33,472 bases of DNA from Anaerolineales bacterium (GCA_020060485.1 JAGVAB010000106.1:1-33472), one strand, 5' to 3'; positions 8,295 through 15,945 are shown, counted from the first letter of the stretch. Notes: a model not told the origin generated them from the sequence alone. Made by a program: numbers and translations.

Positions 8295-8306
8295 CTGGAA
8301 ACCTGT

Positions 8307-8334
8307 TTGCCGGAATGTTAAAAAACGGTACAAT
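8307..8334 (+). promoter_or_regulatory. Predicted promoter of the 74-aa/deaminase pair
   Basis: TTGCCG (8307-8312) and TACAAT (8329-8334) are separated by 16 bases, about 50 bases before the ATG at 8383. Confidence 0.45.
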
Positions 8335-8382
8335 TAAAATGTAGTTGCATCGTGCCATTTGCATTCCGATCAGGAGGTGCCT

Positions 8383-8607
8383 ATGCCCATTTATTTACTG
8401 GATCACAGCTTGCAGATCGATATCTTCTATGACCGCATTGACTGTGAATATGAAGACAACATCTGTCTGTCCATTATTGAATCCTGCCCCGATGACGAAC
8501 GCGTCTTTCGCTACGATGAGCTCAATCTCTACATTTCCCCCGGTGAAGCCCGGCAGTTGGCCGAAGCCCTGTTGAAAGCCGCCGATGAAAGCTGCCACAA
8601 TGACTGA
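8383..8607 (+). CDS. Small hypothetical protein (74 aa)
   Basis: The ATG at 8383 has a strong AGGAGGT site at 8372-8378; an in-frame ATG at 8359 has none, so 8383 is preferred. The product is acidic (DDERVFRYDELN), with a beta-like first half and a helical end (SPGEARQLAEALLKAAD). I do not recognise a domain. It overlaps the start of the nucleoside deaminase gene by 8-23 bases depending on the start chosen there, so the two are probably translated together. A partner or accessory role for the deaminase is only a guess. Confidence 0.65.
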   Translation: MPIYLLDHSLQIDIFYDRIDCEYEDNICLSIIESCPDDERVFRYDELNLYISPGEARQLAEALLKAADESCHND

Positions 8608-9052
8608 TCCGCATGAAACTTTCCTGCGGCGCTGCATCCTGCTTTCACAGCAGGCGGCTGCCCGCGGCGACCACCCCTTTGGGGCATTACTGGTACACAA
8701 TGGCCAAATCGTAATGGAAGCCGAAAACACGATCAACAGCGATCAGGATATTACATTGCATGCCGAGTTAAGCCTGGTCAGCCAGGCAAGCCGGGCGCTG
8801 CCCCCCGAGGTGCTGCAGGAATGCACCCTCTACACCAGCACCGAACCCTGCGCAATGTGCGCCGGGGCCATCTACTGGGCTGGCATCCCGCGGGTGGTAT
8901 TTGCCTGCTCGGCCACGCGTCTGGGCCAAATCACCGGCGGCAGTCTGGTCATACCCTGCCGCGAGGTGTTCAAACATGGACAGCACCAGGTGATGGTCGA
9001 AGGGCCGATCCTGGAAGAAGAAGCTGTCGCAGTCCATAATCTGTTCTGGTAA
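8585..9052 (+). CDS. Nucleoside/guanine deaminase-like zinc enzyme (cytidine deaminase fold)
   Basis: A 155-residue protein (150 if started at the ATG at 8600). Residues 59-61 HAE and the TEPCAMC block with Cys89 and Cys92 are the zinc ligands and catalytic glutamate of the cytidine/deoxycytidylate deaminase superfamily; DHPFGALLV is the usual loop before them. Length and overall pattern fit COG0590 proteins, which include tRNA adenosine deaminase TadA and guanine deaminase. The GAIYWAGI stretch and the C-terminal E..AV.....FW segment suggest a free-base or nucleoside deaminase rather than TadA, but the substrate is not settled. Cytoplasmic, coupled to the preceding 74-aa gene. Confidence 0.85.
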   Translation: MKAATMTDPHETFLRRCILLSQQAAARGDHPFGALLVHNGQIVMEAENTINSDQDITLHAELSLVSQASRALPPEVLQECTLYTSTEPCAMCAGAIYWAGIPRVVFACSATRLGQITGGSLVIPCREVFKHGQHQVMVEGPILEEEAVAVHNLFW

Positions 9053-9093
9053 AACCGGCCTCAATCCCCAGCAGCAAGGGAGAATAACATAAC

Positions 9094-9373
9094 GTCATTC
9101 TCAAGAAAACTTGACATTTGCGATTTTCCAAAACAGTGACGGTCATCCAGACCAAAGTTGTTCCAAAATGCAGATGATGGTTTGCTGCCCCCTGCCAACA
9201 TCCCTCCCCCGGCACGGATGCGATTTGCTCATCAGGCTTCATAGGCCGGGGCAGGAAAAGAAACGTGTGGGGTGAATAAATCCCGGTGATGTACTGAACG
9301 TCTTTTGTCTGACCTCGTGCCATCAATAAAAGAAGCAACTGGAAAATTAACTTTGAAAAGGCCATGAGAATGA
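9094..9373 (+). repeat. MITE-like structured repeat, copy C (full length, intact ends)
   Basis: The ends are a perfect 10-bp inverted repeat: GTCATTCTCA (9094-9103) and TGAGAATGAC (9364-9373). The inside aligns with copy B over its full length and with copy A from about 9200 onward. A central hairpin pairs 9203-9213 with 9245-9255 (10 of 11). There is no ORF that could be a transposase, so it would need help from another element. No target-site duplication was clear by eye. Confidence 0.7.
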
Positions 9374-9596
9374 CATCTTTTTGTCTTGACCAAATGGGAT
9401 ATGCGGGGTTTAATTGATAAATTGCATTTTTCCCTGCAGCAGACATCTCCCTTTCATGGCCCATGACCTGCAAACAAGGAACAAAAGTTCTTAATTCTTG
9501 GTTCTTTGAGAAGTTGCGTGATGCCTGGCAAGGCTCCTCTTCCACCGCAATTCCCAGAGACCCTCATCTTTTTTCAACAAGTTTGTAGAGGCAATC
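9374..9596. other. Leader region of GNAT gene with a GAAC-N4-GTTC site and a short dispersed repeat
   Basis: After repeat copy C this stretch holds GAACAAAAGTTC (9479-9490), a palindrome of the Gram-positive LexA type, and a 68-base segment (9499-9566) that matches 30466-30525. A 41-residue ORF (9463-9588) has no ribosome binding site. Together with copy C it fills the 544-base gap between two genes. Confidence 0.35.
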
Positions 9597-10112
9597 ATGA
9601 AGGCTCAGATGGAAATTATTCAGGCACAGGCTGAAGACGCACAAACATTGACCAGCATTGCACTGGCAGCCAAAAGATACTGGGGTTATCCGGAAAACTG
9701 GATGGTCCACTGGCAGCAATTGCTGACCATCAGCGCCGAATACATCCAGCACCATAAAGCCTTCAAAGCGCTGAAAAACGACCAGATCATCGGGTTTTAC
9801 ATCCTCACCAGCACCCCTGAACAGCTTGACCTGCAACACATGTGGGTCCATCCGGATGAGATCGGCCACGGTGTAGGCCGGGCGCTCATGGAACATGCCA
9901 TTCGCCAGGCAGCCCACAGCGAACTGGAAATCATGGAAATTGAAGCCGACCCGAATGCGGAAGGCTTTTATCTCAAAATGGGTGCCCGCCATGTGGGCGC
10001 CCGCATCTACAAACTGGAAGGCCAGCAGCGCACACTGCCCCTGCTGCAATTGCACATCCCGGCGGCTTTGGAAAATCTGGAAAACCCCGACCCATCAGTC
10101 AGGCCAGATTGA
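9597..10112 (+). CDS. GNAT-family N-acetyltransferase
   Basis: A 171-residue protein. LDLQHMWVHPDEIGHGVGRALMEHA (about 80-104, quoted in part: HMWVHPDEIGHGVG) is GNAT motif A with the acetyl-CoA binding loop, followed by EIEADPNAEGFYLKMGA, the usual motif B with the conserved F/Y..GF segment. AAKRYWGYPENW near the N-terminus is a substrate-side motif seen in a common but uncharacterised GNAT subgroup. It should use acetyl-CoA; the acceptor is unknown. Start ATG 9597 with TAGAGG upstream. It stands alone downstream of repeat copy C and is plus-strand, so it is unrelated to the cassette-like GNAT at 6952. Confidence 0.85.
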   Translation: MKAQMEIIQAQAEDAQTLTSIALAAKRYWGYPENWMVHWQQLLTISAEYIQHHKAFKALKNDQIIGFYILTSTPEQLDLQHMWVHPDEIGHGVGRALMEHAIRQAAHSELEIMEIEADPNAEGFYLKMGARHVGARIYKLEGQQRTLPLLQLHIPAALENLENPDPSVRPD

Positions 10113-10190
10113 GCATCATCCCCGGAAATGCTTGCCGCCAGGCCCTGCGCCAGGCCGCTGAACCCTTCCATGTTCCGATCATCTTTAATA

Positions 10191-10207
10191 GTTGAATGGA
10201 ATTCAAC
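10191..10207. promoter_or_regulatory. Inverted repeat just before the ROK kinase start
   Basis: GTTGAAT and ATTCAAC are a perfect 7-bp inverted repeat around GGA, ending six bases before the ATG at 10213. In RNA it would place a short hairpin over the ribosome binding region; as DNA it could be an operator. Confidence 0.35.
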
Positions 10208-10212
10208 AAATC

Positions 10213-11067
10213 ATGGCTTTGTATGTAGGACTGGATATTGGCGGCACCAAATGCATGGCCGCCGCCACAGATGACGCCGGCCAGATCCTGCGCCGTGTCC
10301 TTTACCCCACTCCCCTGGACCTCGATCAAGGCCTTGCCCTGTTGCAGCGCATGGTCATGGAAGTGACCGAAGGTCAACCCGTGATCGGGATGGGAGCTGC
10401 CATTGGCGGCCCGCTGAACTGGCAGACAGGGGTGGTTTCTCCCCTTCACCAGCCGCAGTGGCGCAATGTACCCCTCAAACAACTCATGGAAGATCGCTGG
10501 CAATGCCCCTTCCACGTGGACGTGGACACCAATGTGGCCGCTCTGGGAGAGTTTCACGCCGCTGGAGAGTTCCTGGACCCCCTGCTTTATCTGACCATCT
10601 CAACCGGCATCGGCGGCGGATTTCTGACAGGCGGGCGGCTCTACCGCGGAGCGAACGGTGAACATCCCGAAGTGGCCCACCAATCCATTCCCTATCGCTG
10701 CGCCAACCCGTCTGGCCTGCGCTGTGAGTGTGGCCTGCCCGACTGTTTGGAAGCCCTCGTCTCAGGCAACGGCATCCGCCGCATTTACGGCCAGCCAGCC
10801 GAAGAGCTGGGCCCGGCGCAATGGTCTGAAGTGGCGTATAATTTAGGTCAGGGACTGCGCAACCTGGCCGCCATACTTGCCCCGGCAATCATCGTGCTGG
10901 GCGGCGGCGTGGCCATAGGAGGCGGTGATCAACTGGTCAATGCAGCCACCCAGGTAATGCAAGACCATCTGCACCTGGTGCCCTCTCCACCGGTCAGGCT
11001 GAGCAGCCTGGGCTATGACACCGCCCTGATTGGCGCCCTGATAGTGGCACGCCAGGGACTGGGTTGA
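10213..11067 (+). CDS. ROK-family sugar kinase (glucokinase-like)
   Basis: Starting at ATG 10213 the product is 284 residues; the ROK phosphate-binding motif LDIGGTK follows at once, so the in-frame TTG at 10192 is less likely. VDTNVAALGE holds the catalytic aspartate, TISTGIGGG is the sugar-side glycine motif, and LRCECGLPDCLEAL is the zinc-binding cysteine cluster of ROK kinases (CxCG...C.E). No helix-turn-helix precedes it, so it is a kinase and not a repressor. It likely phosphorylates glucose or a related hexose with ATP to feed glycolysis, and lies 530 bases from a phosphofructokinase gene. The exact sugar cannot be told from sequence. Confidence 0.85.
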   Translation: MALYVGLDIGGTKCMAAATDDAGQILRRVLYPTPLDLDQGLALLQRMVMEVTEGQPVIGMGAAIGGPLNWQTGVVSPLHQPQWRNVPLKQLMEDRWQCPFHVDVDTNVAALGEFHAAGEFLDPLLYLTISTGIGGGFLTGGRLYRGANGEHPEVAHQSIPYRCANPSGLRCECGLPDCLEALVSGNGIRRIYGQPAEELGPAQWSEVAYNLGQGLRNLAAILAPAIIVLGGGVAIGGGDQLVNAATQVMQDHLHLVPSPPVRLSSLGYDTALIGALIVARQGLG

Positions 11068-11073
11068 TACAAC

Positions 11074-11103
11074 TTTCCAGGCAAAATTTCGTATATCTAT
11101 AAT
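11074..11103 (+). promoter_or_regulatory. Predicted promoter of DUF1232-like gene
   Basis: TATAAT at 11098-11103 with TTTCCA at 11074-11079, 18 bases apart. The -35 match is weak. The gene starts 75 bases later. Confidence 0.35.
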
Positions 11104-11177
11104 GAAGCCTGTTTACCAACATGATACGTGCCACGGACTGCAACCATGCTGTAAAGGTTCGGCCAGAGGAGGTTCGA

Positions 11178-11468
11178 ATGAAAGAAGAGAATGAGAACAA
11201 CGCCATTGAACAGGTAAACCCTGTTTCTCAAAAATACCCTGAATCACGAAGTTTCTTTTTTACCCCGTTTTCAGAACGCGGTTTCCCAAAATGGGCCATC
11301 TATACGCTTGCCGTTCTGGGAGTGATCTATGTCCTCAATCCAACCATGGGGATTGTGGAATTCATCCCGGACAACATACCAGGCATTGGCAATCTGGATG
11401 AAGGCGTGGCTTTCATGTTGATCTGGGCAGGATTGGTGGAGTATTTTGAAGGCGGCAAAAAGAAATAA
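11178..11468 (+). CDS. Small membrane protein with DUF1232/YkvA-like motif
   Basis: A 96-residue protein from the ATG at 11178, which has AGAGGAGG upstream; the ATG at 11121 in frame has no such site. After a polar N-terminus (about 40 residues, Glu/Asn-rich) comes one hydrophobic segment (WAIYTLAVLGVIYVL), then NP....EFIPDNIPGIGNLDEG, which matches the P.DLIPD.IP.IG..DD pattern of DUF1232 proteins, and a second hydrophobic stretch ending in GGKKK. DUF1232 proteins are small membrane proteins of unknown role. A strong hairpin follows the stop. Confidence 0.65.
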   Translation: MKEENENNAIEQVNPVSQKYPESRSFFFTPFSERGFPKWAIYTLAVLGVIYVLNPTMGIVEFIPDNIPGIGNLDEGVAFMLIWAGLVEYFEGGKKK

Positions 11469-11478
11469 TTCATCTTTC

Positions 11479-11510
11479 AGGCACGGCTGCGGTTTCCCGC
11501 AGCCGTGCCT
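11479..11510 (+). terminator. Strong hairpin after the DUF1232-like gene
   Basis: AGGCACGGCTGCGG (11479-11492) and CCGCAGCCGTGCCT (11497-11510) pair perfectly over 14 bp with a TTTC loop, 10 bases after the stop. There is no T-run on the right, so termination would be weak or factor-assisted; the hairpin may protect the RNA end instead. Confidence 0.6.
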
Positions 11511-11597
11511 TGCTGCCGCCACAAGACTGGTACAGTTACGCGAATTAAGCTATAGTAAAAAGAAAACAGGCACCCATCAAGCCAAAGGAGACAGGCC

Positions 11598-12722
11598 GTG
11601 ACAACGAAATTTGTAGGTGTACTGACCGCAGGCGGTGACAGCCCTGGCTTGAATGCGGCCATCCGCGGCCTGGGCAAGGCCGCCTTGCAGCGCTATGACA
11701 TGCAGTTGATCGGTTTTCTGGATGGCTTTCGCGGCCTGATGCAAAACCGCACTGTGCGCCTGGACGGGGCGCAGCTTTCCGGCATCCTCACCATCGGCGG
11801 CACCATCCTGGGTACCAGCCGTGACAAGCCCCAGCGCATGCAGGTCGGCGGCCAGGAACTGGATATGACCGAGGCCATGGTCGACACCTACAACAAACAC
11901 CACCTGGATGTGCTGGTTTGTCTGGGCGGCGGCGGCACCCAGAAAAGCGCCCTGCACCTCAAAAACGCCGGCTTGAACGTCATTACCCTGCCCAAGACGA
12001 TCGACAACGACGTTGCCATGACAGACGTTACCTTTGGGTTTGATACCGCCCTGGGCATCGCCACCGAAGCCATCGACCGTCTGCACAGCACCGCTCACAG
12101 CCATCACCGCATTGTGGTGGTCGAGATCATGGGGCACAATGCCGGCTGGCTGGCCCTGGGTGCCGGCGTGGCTGGCGGGGCGGATGTCATCCTCATCCCC
12201 GAAATGCCCTACGATATCGAAAAAATTGCCAGCGCCATCCTGCAGCGCAGCCGCGGCGGCAAACATTTCAGCATCGTGGCCCTCTCCGAAGGAGCCATGA
12301 CCCGCCAGTACAACGATAAATACAAATCACTGAAAGCAGCCAAAGCCAACGCCCAGTCCAAAAAAGAAAAAGCTGCTGCTGCTCAGGAAATTCTGGAATT
12401 GGAAGAAATGCATCGCGATCACACCTTCTGGATGTCCCGCACCCTGGAGGAAATGACTGGTCTGGAATCCCGCGTCACCATCCTTGGTTACCTGCAACGC
12501 GGCGGCGCACCCTCGGCCGCTGACCGGCTGCTGGCCACCCGCCTGGGAACCACCTGCGCTGCCTGCATCGCTGAAGAGCGCTACGGCGTGATGGTGGCAG
12601 CCCGCGGTGACAGCGTGGAAGCCGTACCACTCGAAGAAGTGGCCGGTAATCGCAAGATCGTACCACTCGATCATCACTGGATCGACAGCGCCCGTTCCGT
12701 AGGCACTTGCCTGGGCGATTAA
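11598..12722 (+). CDS. pfkA: 6-phosphofructokinase
   Basis: A 374-residue enzyme that phosphorylates fructose 6-phosphate to the 1,6-bisphosphate in glycolysis. GTG start at 11598 with AAAGGAG upstream. [10 protein letters not shown] (11-20) is the opening phosphate loop; LPKTIDND (131-138) holds the catalytic aspartate (Asp136) and a lysine where ATP-type E. coli PfkA has glycine; [14 protein letters not shown] and [22 protein letters not shown] are further family blocks. At the nucleotide site the usual GGDGS is GGGGT (110-114). The lysine is a mark of PPi-using and mixed-substrate (group III) enzymes, while glycine at the position equal to E. coli Gly104 is seen in ATP-users, so the phosphoryl donor should be treated as open. 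Confidence 0.92.
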   Translation: MTTKFVGVLTAGGDSPGLNAAIRGLGKAALQRYDMQLIGFLDGFRGLMQNRTVRLDGAQLSGILTIGGTILGTSRDKPQRMQVGGQELDMTEAMVDTYNKHHLDVLVCLGGGGTQKSALHLKNAGLNVITLPKTIDNDVAMTDVTFGFDTALGIATEAIDRLHSTAHSHHRIVVVEIMGHNAGWLALGAGVAGGADVILIPEMPYDIEKIASAILQRSRGGKHFSIVALSEGAMTRQYNDKYKSLKAAKANAQSKKEKAAAAQEILELEEMHRDHTFWMSRTLEEMTGLESRVTILGYLQRGGAPSAADRLLATRLGTTCAACIAEERYGVMVAARGDSVEAVPLEEVAGNRKIVPLDHHWIDSARSVGTCLGD

Positions 12723-12746
12723 AACAGCATACAAAAGAGGGAATGT

Positions 12747-13250
12747 ATGGACAAAAAAGTATTGATCGCCTATGGTTCCTGGGCTGGTTCTACCGCAGAG
12801 GTGGCCGAGAGCGTGGCACACACCCTGCAGGAAGCCGGTCTGGATGCCATTGCCTGCCCGGCCAGAACGGTGTCAGACCTCAGTCCCTACCGGGCCGTGG
12901 TACTGGGCAGCGCTGTGCGCATGGGAAAATTGCATAAATCCATCCCCTCTTTCATATCCAGACACAAGACAGTTCTCAGCCAGATGCCGGTGGCCTGTTT
13001 TCTGGTCTGCCTGACCATGAAAGAGGACACCGAAGAAAACCGCTGCACGGCAGAAAACTATCTCAAACCCTTGCTCAACAAATATGGCATCCTGCCTGTA
13101 ACACAAGGCCTGTTTGCAGGAGTCATGGACCTGAAAAAGCTGGCTTTTCCCTTCGGCAATATCATGAAGGCCGCCAAACTGGAAGAAGAAGACTACCGCG
13201 ACCCGGACGCCATCCGCTCCTGGGCGTTATCTCTGGTCACCAAATTCTGA
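12747..13250 (+). CDS. Flavodoxin-domain protein
   Basis: A 167-residue protein. The first strand and loop, VLIAYGSWAGSTAEVAE (5-21), is the FMN phosphate-binding loop of flavodoxins; VVLGSAVRMGKLHK is the second, seen in the flavodoxin-like family that includes protoporphyrinogen oxidase HemG. LVCLTMKEDTEEN and GLFAGVMDLKKL fit the same family. It should bind FMN and act in electron transfer or as a small oxidoreductase; a HemG role is possible but there is no haem gene nearby. It starts 25 bases after the phosphofructokinase stop, likely in one transcript with it. ATG 12747 with GAGGGAA upstream. Confidence 0.8.
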   Translation: MDKKVLIAYGSWAGSTAEVAESVAHTLQEAGLDAIACPARTVSDLSPYRAVVLGSAVRMGKLHKSIPSFISRHKTVLSQMPVACFLVCLTMKEDTEENRCTAENYLKPLLNKYGILPVTQGLFAGVMDLKKLAFPFGNIMKAAKLEEEDYRDPDAIRSWALSLVTKF

Positions 13251-13277
13251 CCGGCCCGCCGCCAAAGGAAAACTGCC

Positions 13278-14393
13278 ATGCCTGGCCAAATCCATCCCAT
13301 CACCGAGCGTCTGTGGTTGATCGAAGGCGGTTTGCTGGCAGCCCATTGGGGCTTGCCGGAAGCTGACAATGCGTTCCTCTATCAGGTGGATGACCGGCTG
13401 TACCTGTTGGACAGCGGCATGGGTGCAGAAATGCGGGCGGCCATTGAACAGCAATTGATGGCCATTGGGCCGGCAGGCAGCTTCACGCTGCTTAACAGCA
13501 GTTGCCACGCCAGCCGCACCGGTAACAACGATCTGATCCACAATGTGCTGGCTACAGAAAAACGACATGTGACCGGCAGCCCTTGCTCCCTTGCGGCCGT
13601 CGAAAACCTGAGCCAGCGTCTTTACAACCTAAGCCGTTATATCGACCCCTTGCAAACCCTGGAAGGGGCTGCCCTGCGCCAGTTTGGCATGCGCTGCCTG
13701 CGCGAGATTCTGGCCGCCTTCATCGGGCAGAAAAAGGCCCTGCACTTGATCGTCTCCCTTGCTGCCCGGCGCTGGCCGCCGCTGCACCCCTCCCCCGATA
13801 CCGCCGTGCCCCTGGCGCCCGAATCGATTGAAACGCTGGAGATTGGCGGCACAGCCTGGCAGGGCTGGCGGCTGGGGCCGGACGATGTGTGGGCCTTGCA
13901 GGCCGGGCCCGATCTGTGGTTCTATCTGCCGGGCAAAAAAGCCTTGCTGGCCGCGGATTGGCAGGATTCCTTTTCAGCGGCTTGGCCGGAACCAGTATCC
14001 CGCCCCCCAACCGACCTACTGGAAGCGCTCACCGCCATTCTCAAGGCCGGCGCGGTGGACATCCTGCTGGACAGTCAAAGCCCCGAAGCGCTGCTCAACC
14101 TGGAAACTGCCCAACAGACAGCAGAACAACTCTTTTTCCGCCACCAGGGTCTGCAACAGGCCCTGGAAGCAGTCCTCAAACGCGAGCCCGGTCTGACCGT
14201 ACGCAAACTTTACCGCCGGCTGCGCAAACTGCGCCACCGCCCGGCGGTTGCCTGGTATATGGATGCCCCCCTGCCGGCCGGTCTGACCGGCTTTGAACAG
14301 GTGATGGTTGCCCGCCTGCTGGGAATAAACTGCCGCGTCAAGGGCCTCTGGCGGCGCAAGCGTTTCTATCTGCCCGCTTCAGACCAAAGCTGA
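13278..14393 (+). CDS. Metallo-beta-lactamase-fold protein with degenerate metal site
   Basis: A 371-residue protein. NAFLYQVDDRLYLLDSGMG (33-51) is the opening beta hairpin and Asp-Gly turn of the metallo-beta-lactamase fold. Where the fold normally carries THxHxDHxG, this has LLNSSCHASRTGNND (74-88), keeping at most one of the histidine/aspartate ligands. A second half (PDLWFYLPGKKALLAADWQDSF) looks like the fold's later strand with a lost metal site, and an Arg/Lys-rich C-terminal part (KLYRRLRKLRHR; RRKRFYLP) could bind nucleic acid. It may be catalytically dead or use a different chemistry. Start ATG 13278 with AAAGGA upstream; it follows the flavodoxin gene by 27 bases. Confidence 0.6.
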   Translation: MPGQIHPITERLWLIEGGLLAAHWGLPEADNAFLYQVDDRLYLLDSGMGAEMRAAIEQQLMAIGPAGSFTLLNSSCHASRTGNNDLIHNVLATEKRHVTGSPCSLAAVENLSQRLYNLSRYIDPLQTLEGAALRQFGMRCLREILAAFIGQKKALHLIVSLAARRWPPLHPSPDTAVPLAPESIETLEIGGTAWQGWRLGPDDVWALQAGPDLWFYLPGKKALLAADWQDSFSAAWPEPVSRPPTDLLEALTAILKAGAVDILLDSQSPEALLNLETAQQTAEQLFFRHQGLQQALEAVLKREPGLTVRKLYRRLRKLRHRPAVAWYMDAPLPAGLTGFEQVMVARLLGINCRVKGLWRRKRFYLPASDQS

Positions 14394-14445
14394 AAAGCAC
14401 TTCTGTTACACCTTCCTCAGATCACGCACACCGGACCGTCTGGTG

Positions 14446-14494
14446 CTGTGTCAAATAAAAAGTGTGCTTAACTTCATAGTCAAGTTTGACACAG
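14446..14494. terminator. Inverted repeat between convergent genes
   Basis: CTGTGTCAAA (14446-14455) and TTTGACACAG (14485-14494) are a perfect 10-bp inverted repeat with a 29-base spacer, between the stops of two convergent genes. It may act as a shared terminator or a protein-binding site; the loop is long for a classical terminator. Confidence 0.4.
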
Positions 14495-14496
14495 TA

Positions 14497-15624
14497 CTAG
14501 GGGCAGGGTTCACATTCACAGGTATCCGGGTTCAAACAGGTCTGCACTATCGTACTGCCGAACACAAAAGATGGACACTGGATCGGCGGACAACTGGCCG
14601 TCGAGTCACCGCCTGGTTTCGGCCCGCTGACGCACAAGCCCGGCAGCACCCCGCCCGGCGACTTGCCCGAAAGCGCTCGGCAGGTATTATCTATCGAATG
14701 CAATGCTTTCAAAGGATAGGCTGCATTCTCCTTCAATGAAGAGCCGGCTTCTTCCAGCGTAAACCGGTCATGATGATCAAACCATTCAGGGTGCACCTCA
14801 TCCACAAAAGTCCATGCCCCCCACAGGAAGGCAATGTCCTCAGCCCCGCTGTCCACCAGGTCAAACTTGAACGCGATCTCGATCATTTCATTTTTATCCG
14901 GTGAGCGCCGTGCCCAGACCAGATCGGCATCTTCTCCGCGCCCGGCGTCAAACACCAGCACCTCATAACCGTCGCCGCTGACAGGTGCATCCGGCTTCAT
15001 TGGTCGCGCTCCGCCGATATCCCGGTTGACATCCTTCCAGACCTGCACCCCTTCCACGCTCCAATCTGTCCCGGCAGGCGTTTCTGCCGCGATCAGAACA
15101 TCTCCGCGTCCATCCAGATCAATATCCAGCTCAAGGCCATAGAACAAACGCCGCTCACCTGCCAACCCGGGAGATTCCGCCACCTGGATTCCAGCATATA
15201 ACCATTCATCGCCATCATTACGGAACAGCCCGGTCTGCACAATGTCAATGAAAGGCAGATACTCCATCACTTCCGTCGTGAATGGCCGCTCATATCTGCC
15301 CAAATGGTATTCATCCCCGCCATAGGCCCGCTTCTGCGGGGCAACCTCATTGGATGGCTGATCCAGGATGACCTGGGCTTTGCCGCGCCCCTGGGCCGGT
15401 GATGAAATATGCACGATTTCAGGCTCTGCGGGCGGCATTTCCACGGCAGGCAGTTCTTCCGCAGGCGGTGAAACCGGTTCGGCAGTGGGCAGCGGCGCAA
15501 GCGTGGGGACTTCAGTAGGCAGCGGTGGCGCAACAGTGGGCGAAGCCAGGGTCATTAAATTGCAGCCCAGCAACAGCAACAATCCCAGCAATCCACTCAG
15601 CAACCGTCCGGTTTTCTTTTTCAT
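14497..15624 (-). CDS. Predicted lipoprotein with Pro/Thr linker and Cys-rich tail
   Basis: With the start at 15624 (ATG preceded by GAGGAGGT) the product is 375 residues; a longer in-frame start has no ribosome site. MKKKTGRLLSGLLGLLLLLG then Cys21 is a lipoprotein signal peptide. Residues 25-65 are a Pro/Thr/Ala/Glu linker, typical of exported Chloroflexota proteins. The middle, with LELDIDLDGRGDVLIA and related strands, is a beta-rich extracellular domain, with DLDGRGD resembling a calcium-binding loop. The last 65 residues hold eight cysteines ending in CECEPCP, perhaps disulfide-linked. It is likely tethered outside the membrane; the ligand is unknown. Confidence 0.75.
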   Translation of the reverse strand: MKKKTGRLLSGLLGLLLLLGCNLMTLASPTVAPPLPTEVPTLAPLPTAEPVSPPAEELPAVEMPPAEPEIVHISSPAQGRGKAQVILDQPSNEVAPQKRAYGGDEYHLGRYERPFTTEVMEYLPFIDIVQTGLFRNDGDEWLYAGIQVAESPGLAGERRLFYGLELDIDLDGRGDVLIAAETPAGTDWSVEGVQVWKDVNRDIGGARPMKPDAPVSGDGYEVLVFDAGRGEDADLVWARRSPDKNEMIEIAFKFDLVDSGAEDIAFLWGAWTFVDEVHPEWFDHHDRFTLEEAGSSLKENAAYPLKALHSIDNTCRALSGKSPGGVLPGLCVSGPKPGGDSTASCPPIQCPSFVFGSTIVQTCLNPDTCECEPCP

Positions 15625-15915
15625 CACAACCTCCTCATGAATTCCAGTGCAGAACAGAAAAGACAACAAGCCTGGCAACTTTTGGCTTTTTATCTGGCTA
15701 TGAGGCTGTCGCGGTCAAAAGCTTTTGGGGAAAGGTCGGCGCGATGAGCGCCAGGATGATTCTATTATACAGAAAAGAACACCCCAACACACAGCCTCGC
15801 GCCGATTGCCCGTAAAATACTTAACCGGTTTTCTTTTGTTCTCGACAAGCCGGGGGCATTTTTCCAACCGGGAAAATGATATTGCTTCAAAGCCGCGTCC
15901 AGAACAACCCAGCTA

Positions 15916-15924
15916 TGCTATAAT
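15916..15924 (+). promoter_or_regulatory. Extended -10 box of secA
   Basis: TGCTATAAT fits the TGNTATAAT extended -10 motif, which can work without a good -35. It lies 21 bases before the secA start. No -35 at 17 bases is visible. Confidence 0.55.
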
Positions 15925-15945
15925 CTCCTCGCAGAAAGGTGAACT

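Noticed and set aside
8970..9545. 191-residue minus-strand ORF
   Set aside because: It crosses the deaminase end and MITE-like copy C; not kept in copy B, and codon use is unlike that of real genes here.
9463..9588. 41-residue ORF reading MTCKQGTKVLNSWFFEK...
   Set aside because: No ribosome site, and the matching repeat at 30466 has a stop after five codons of the shared segment, so it is not selected as protein.
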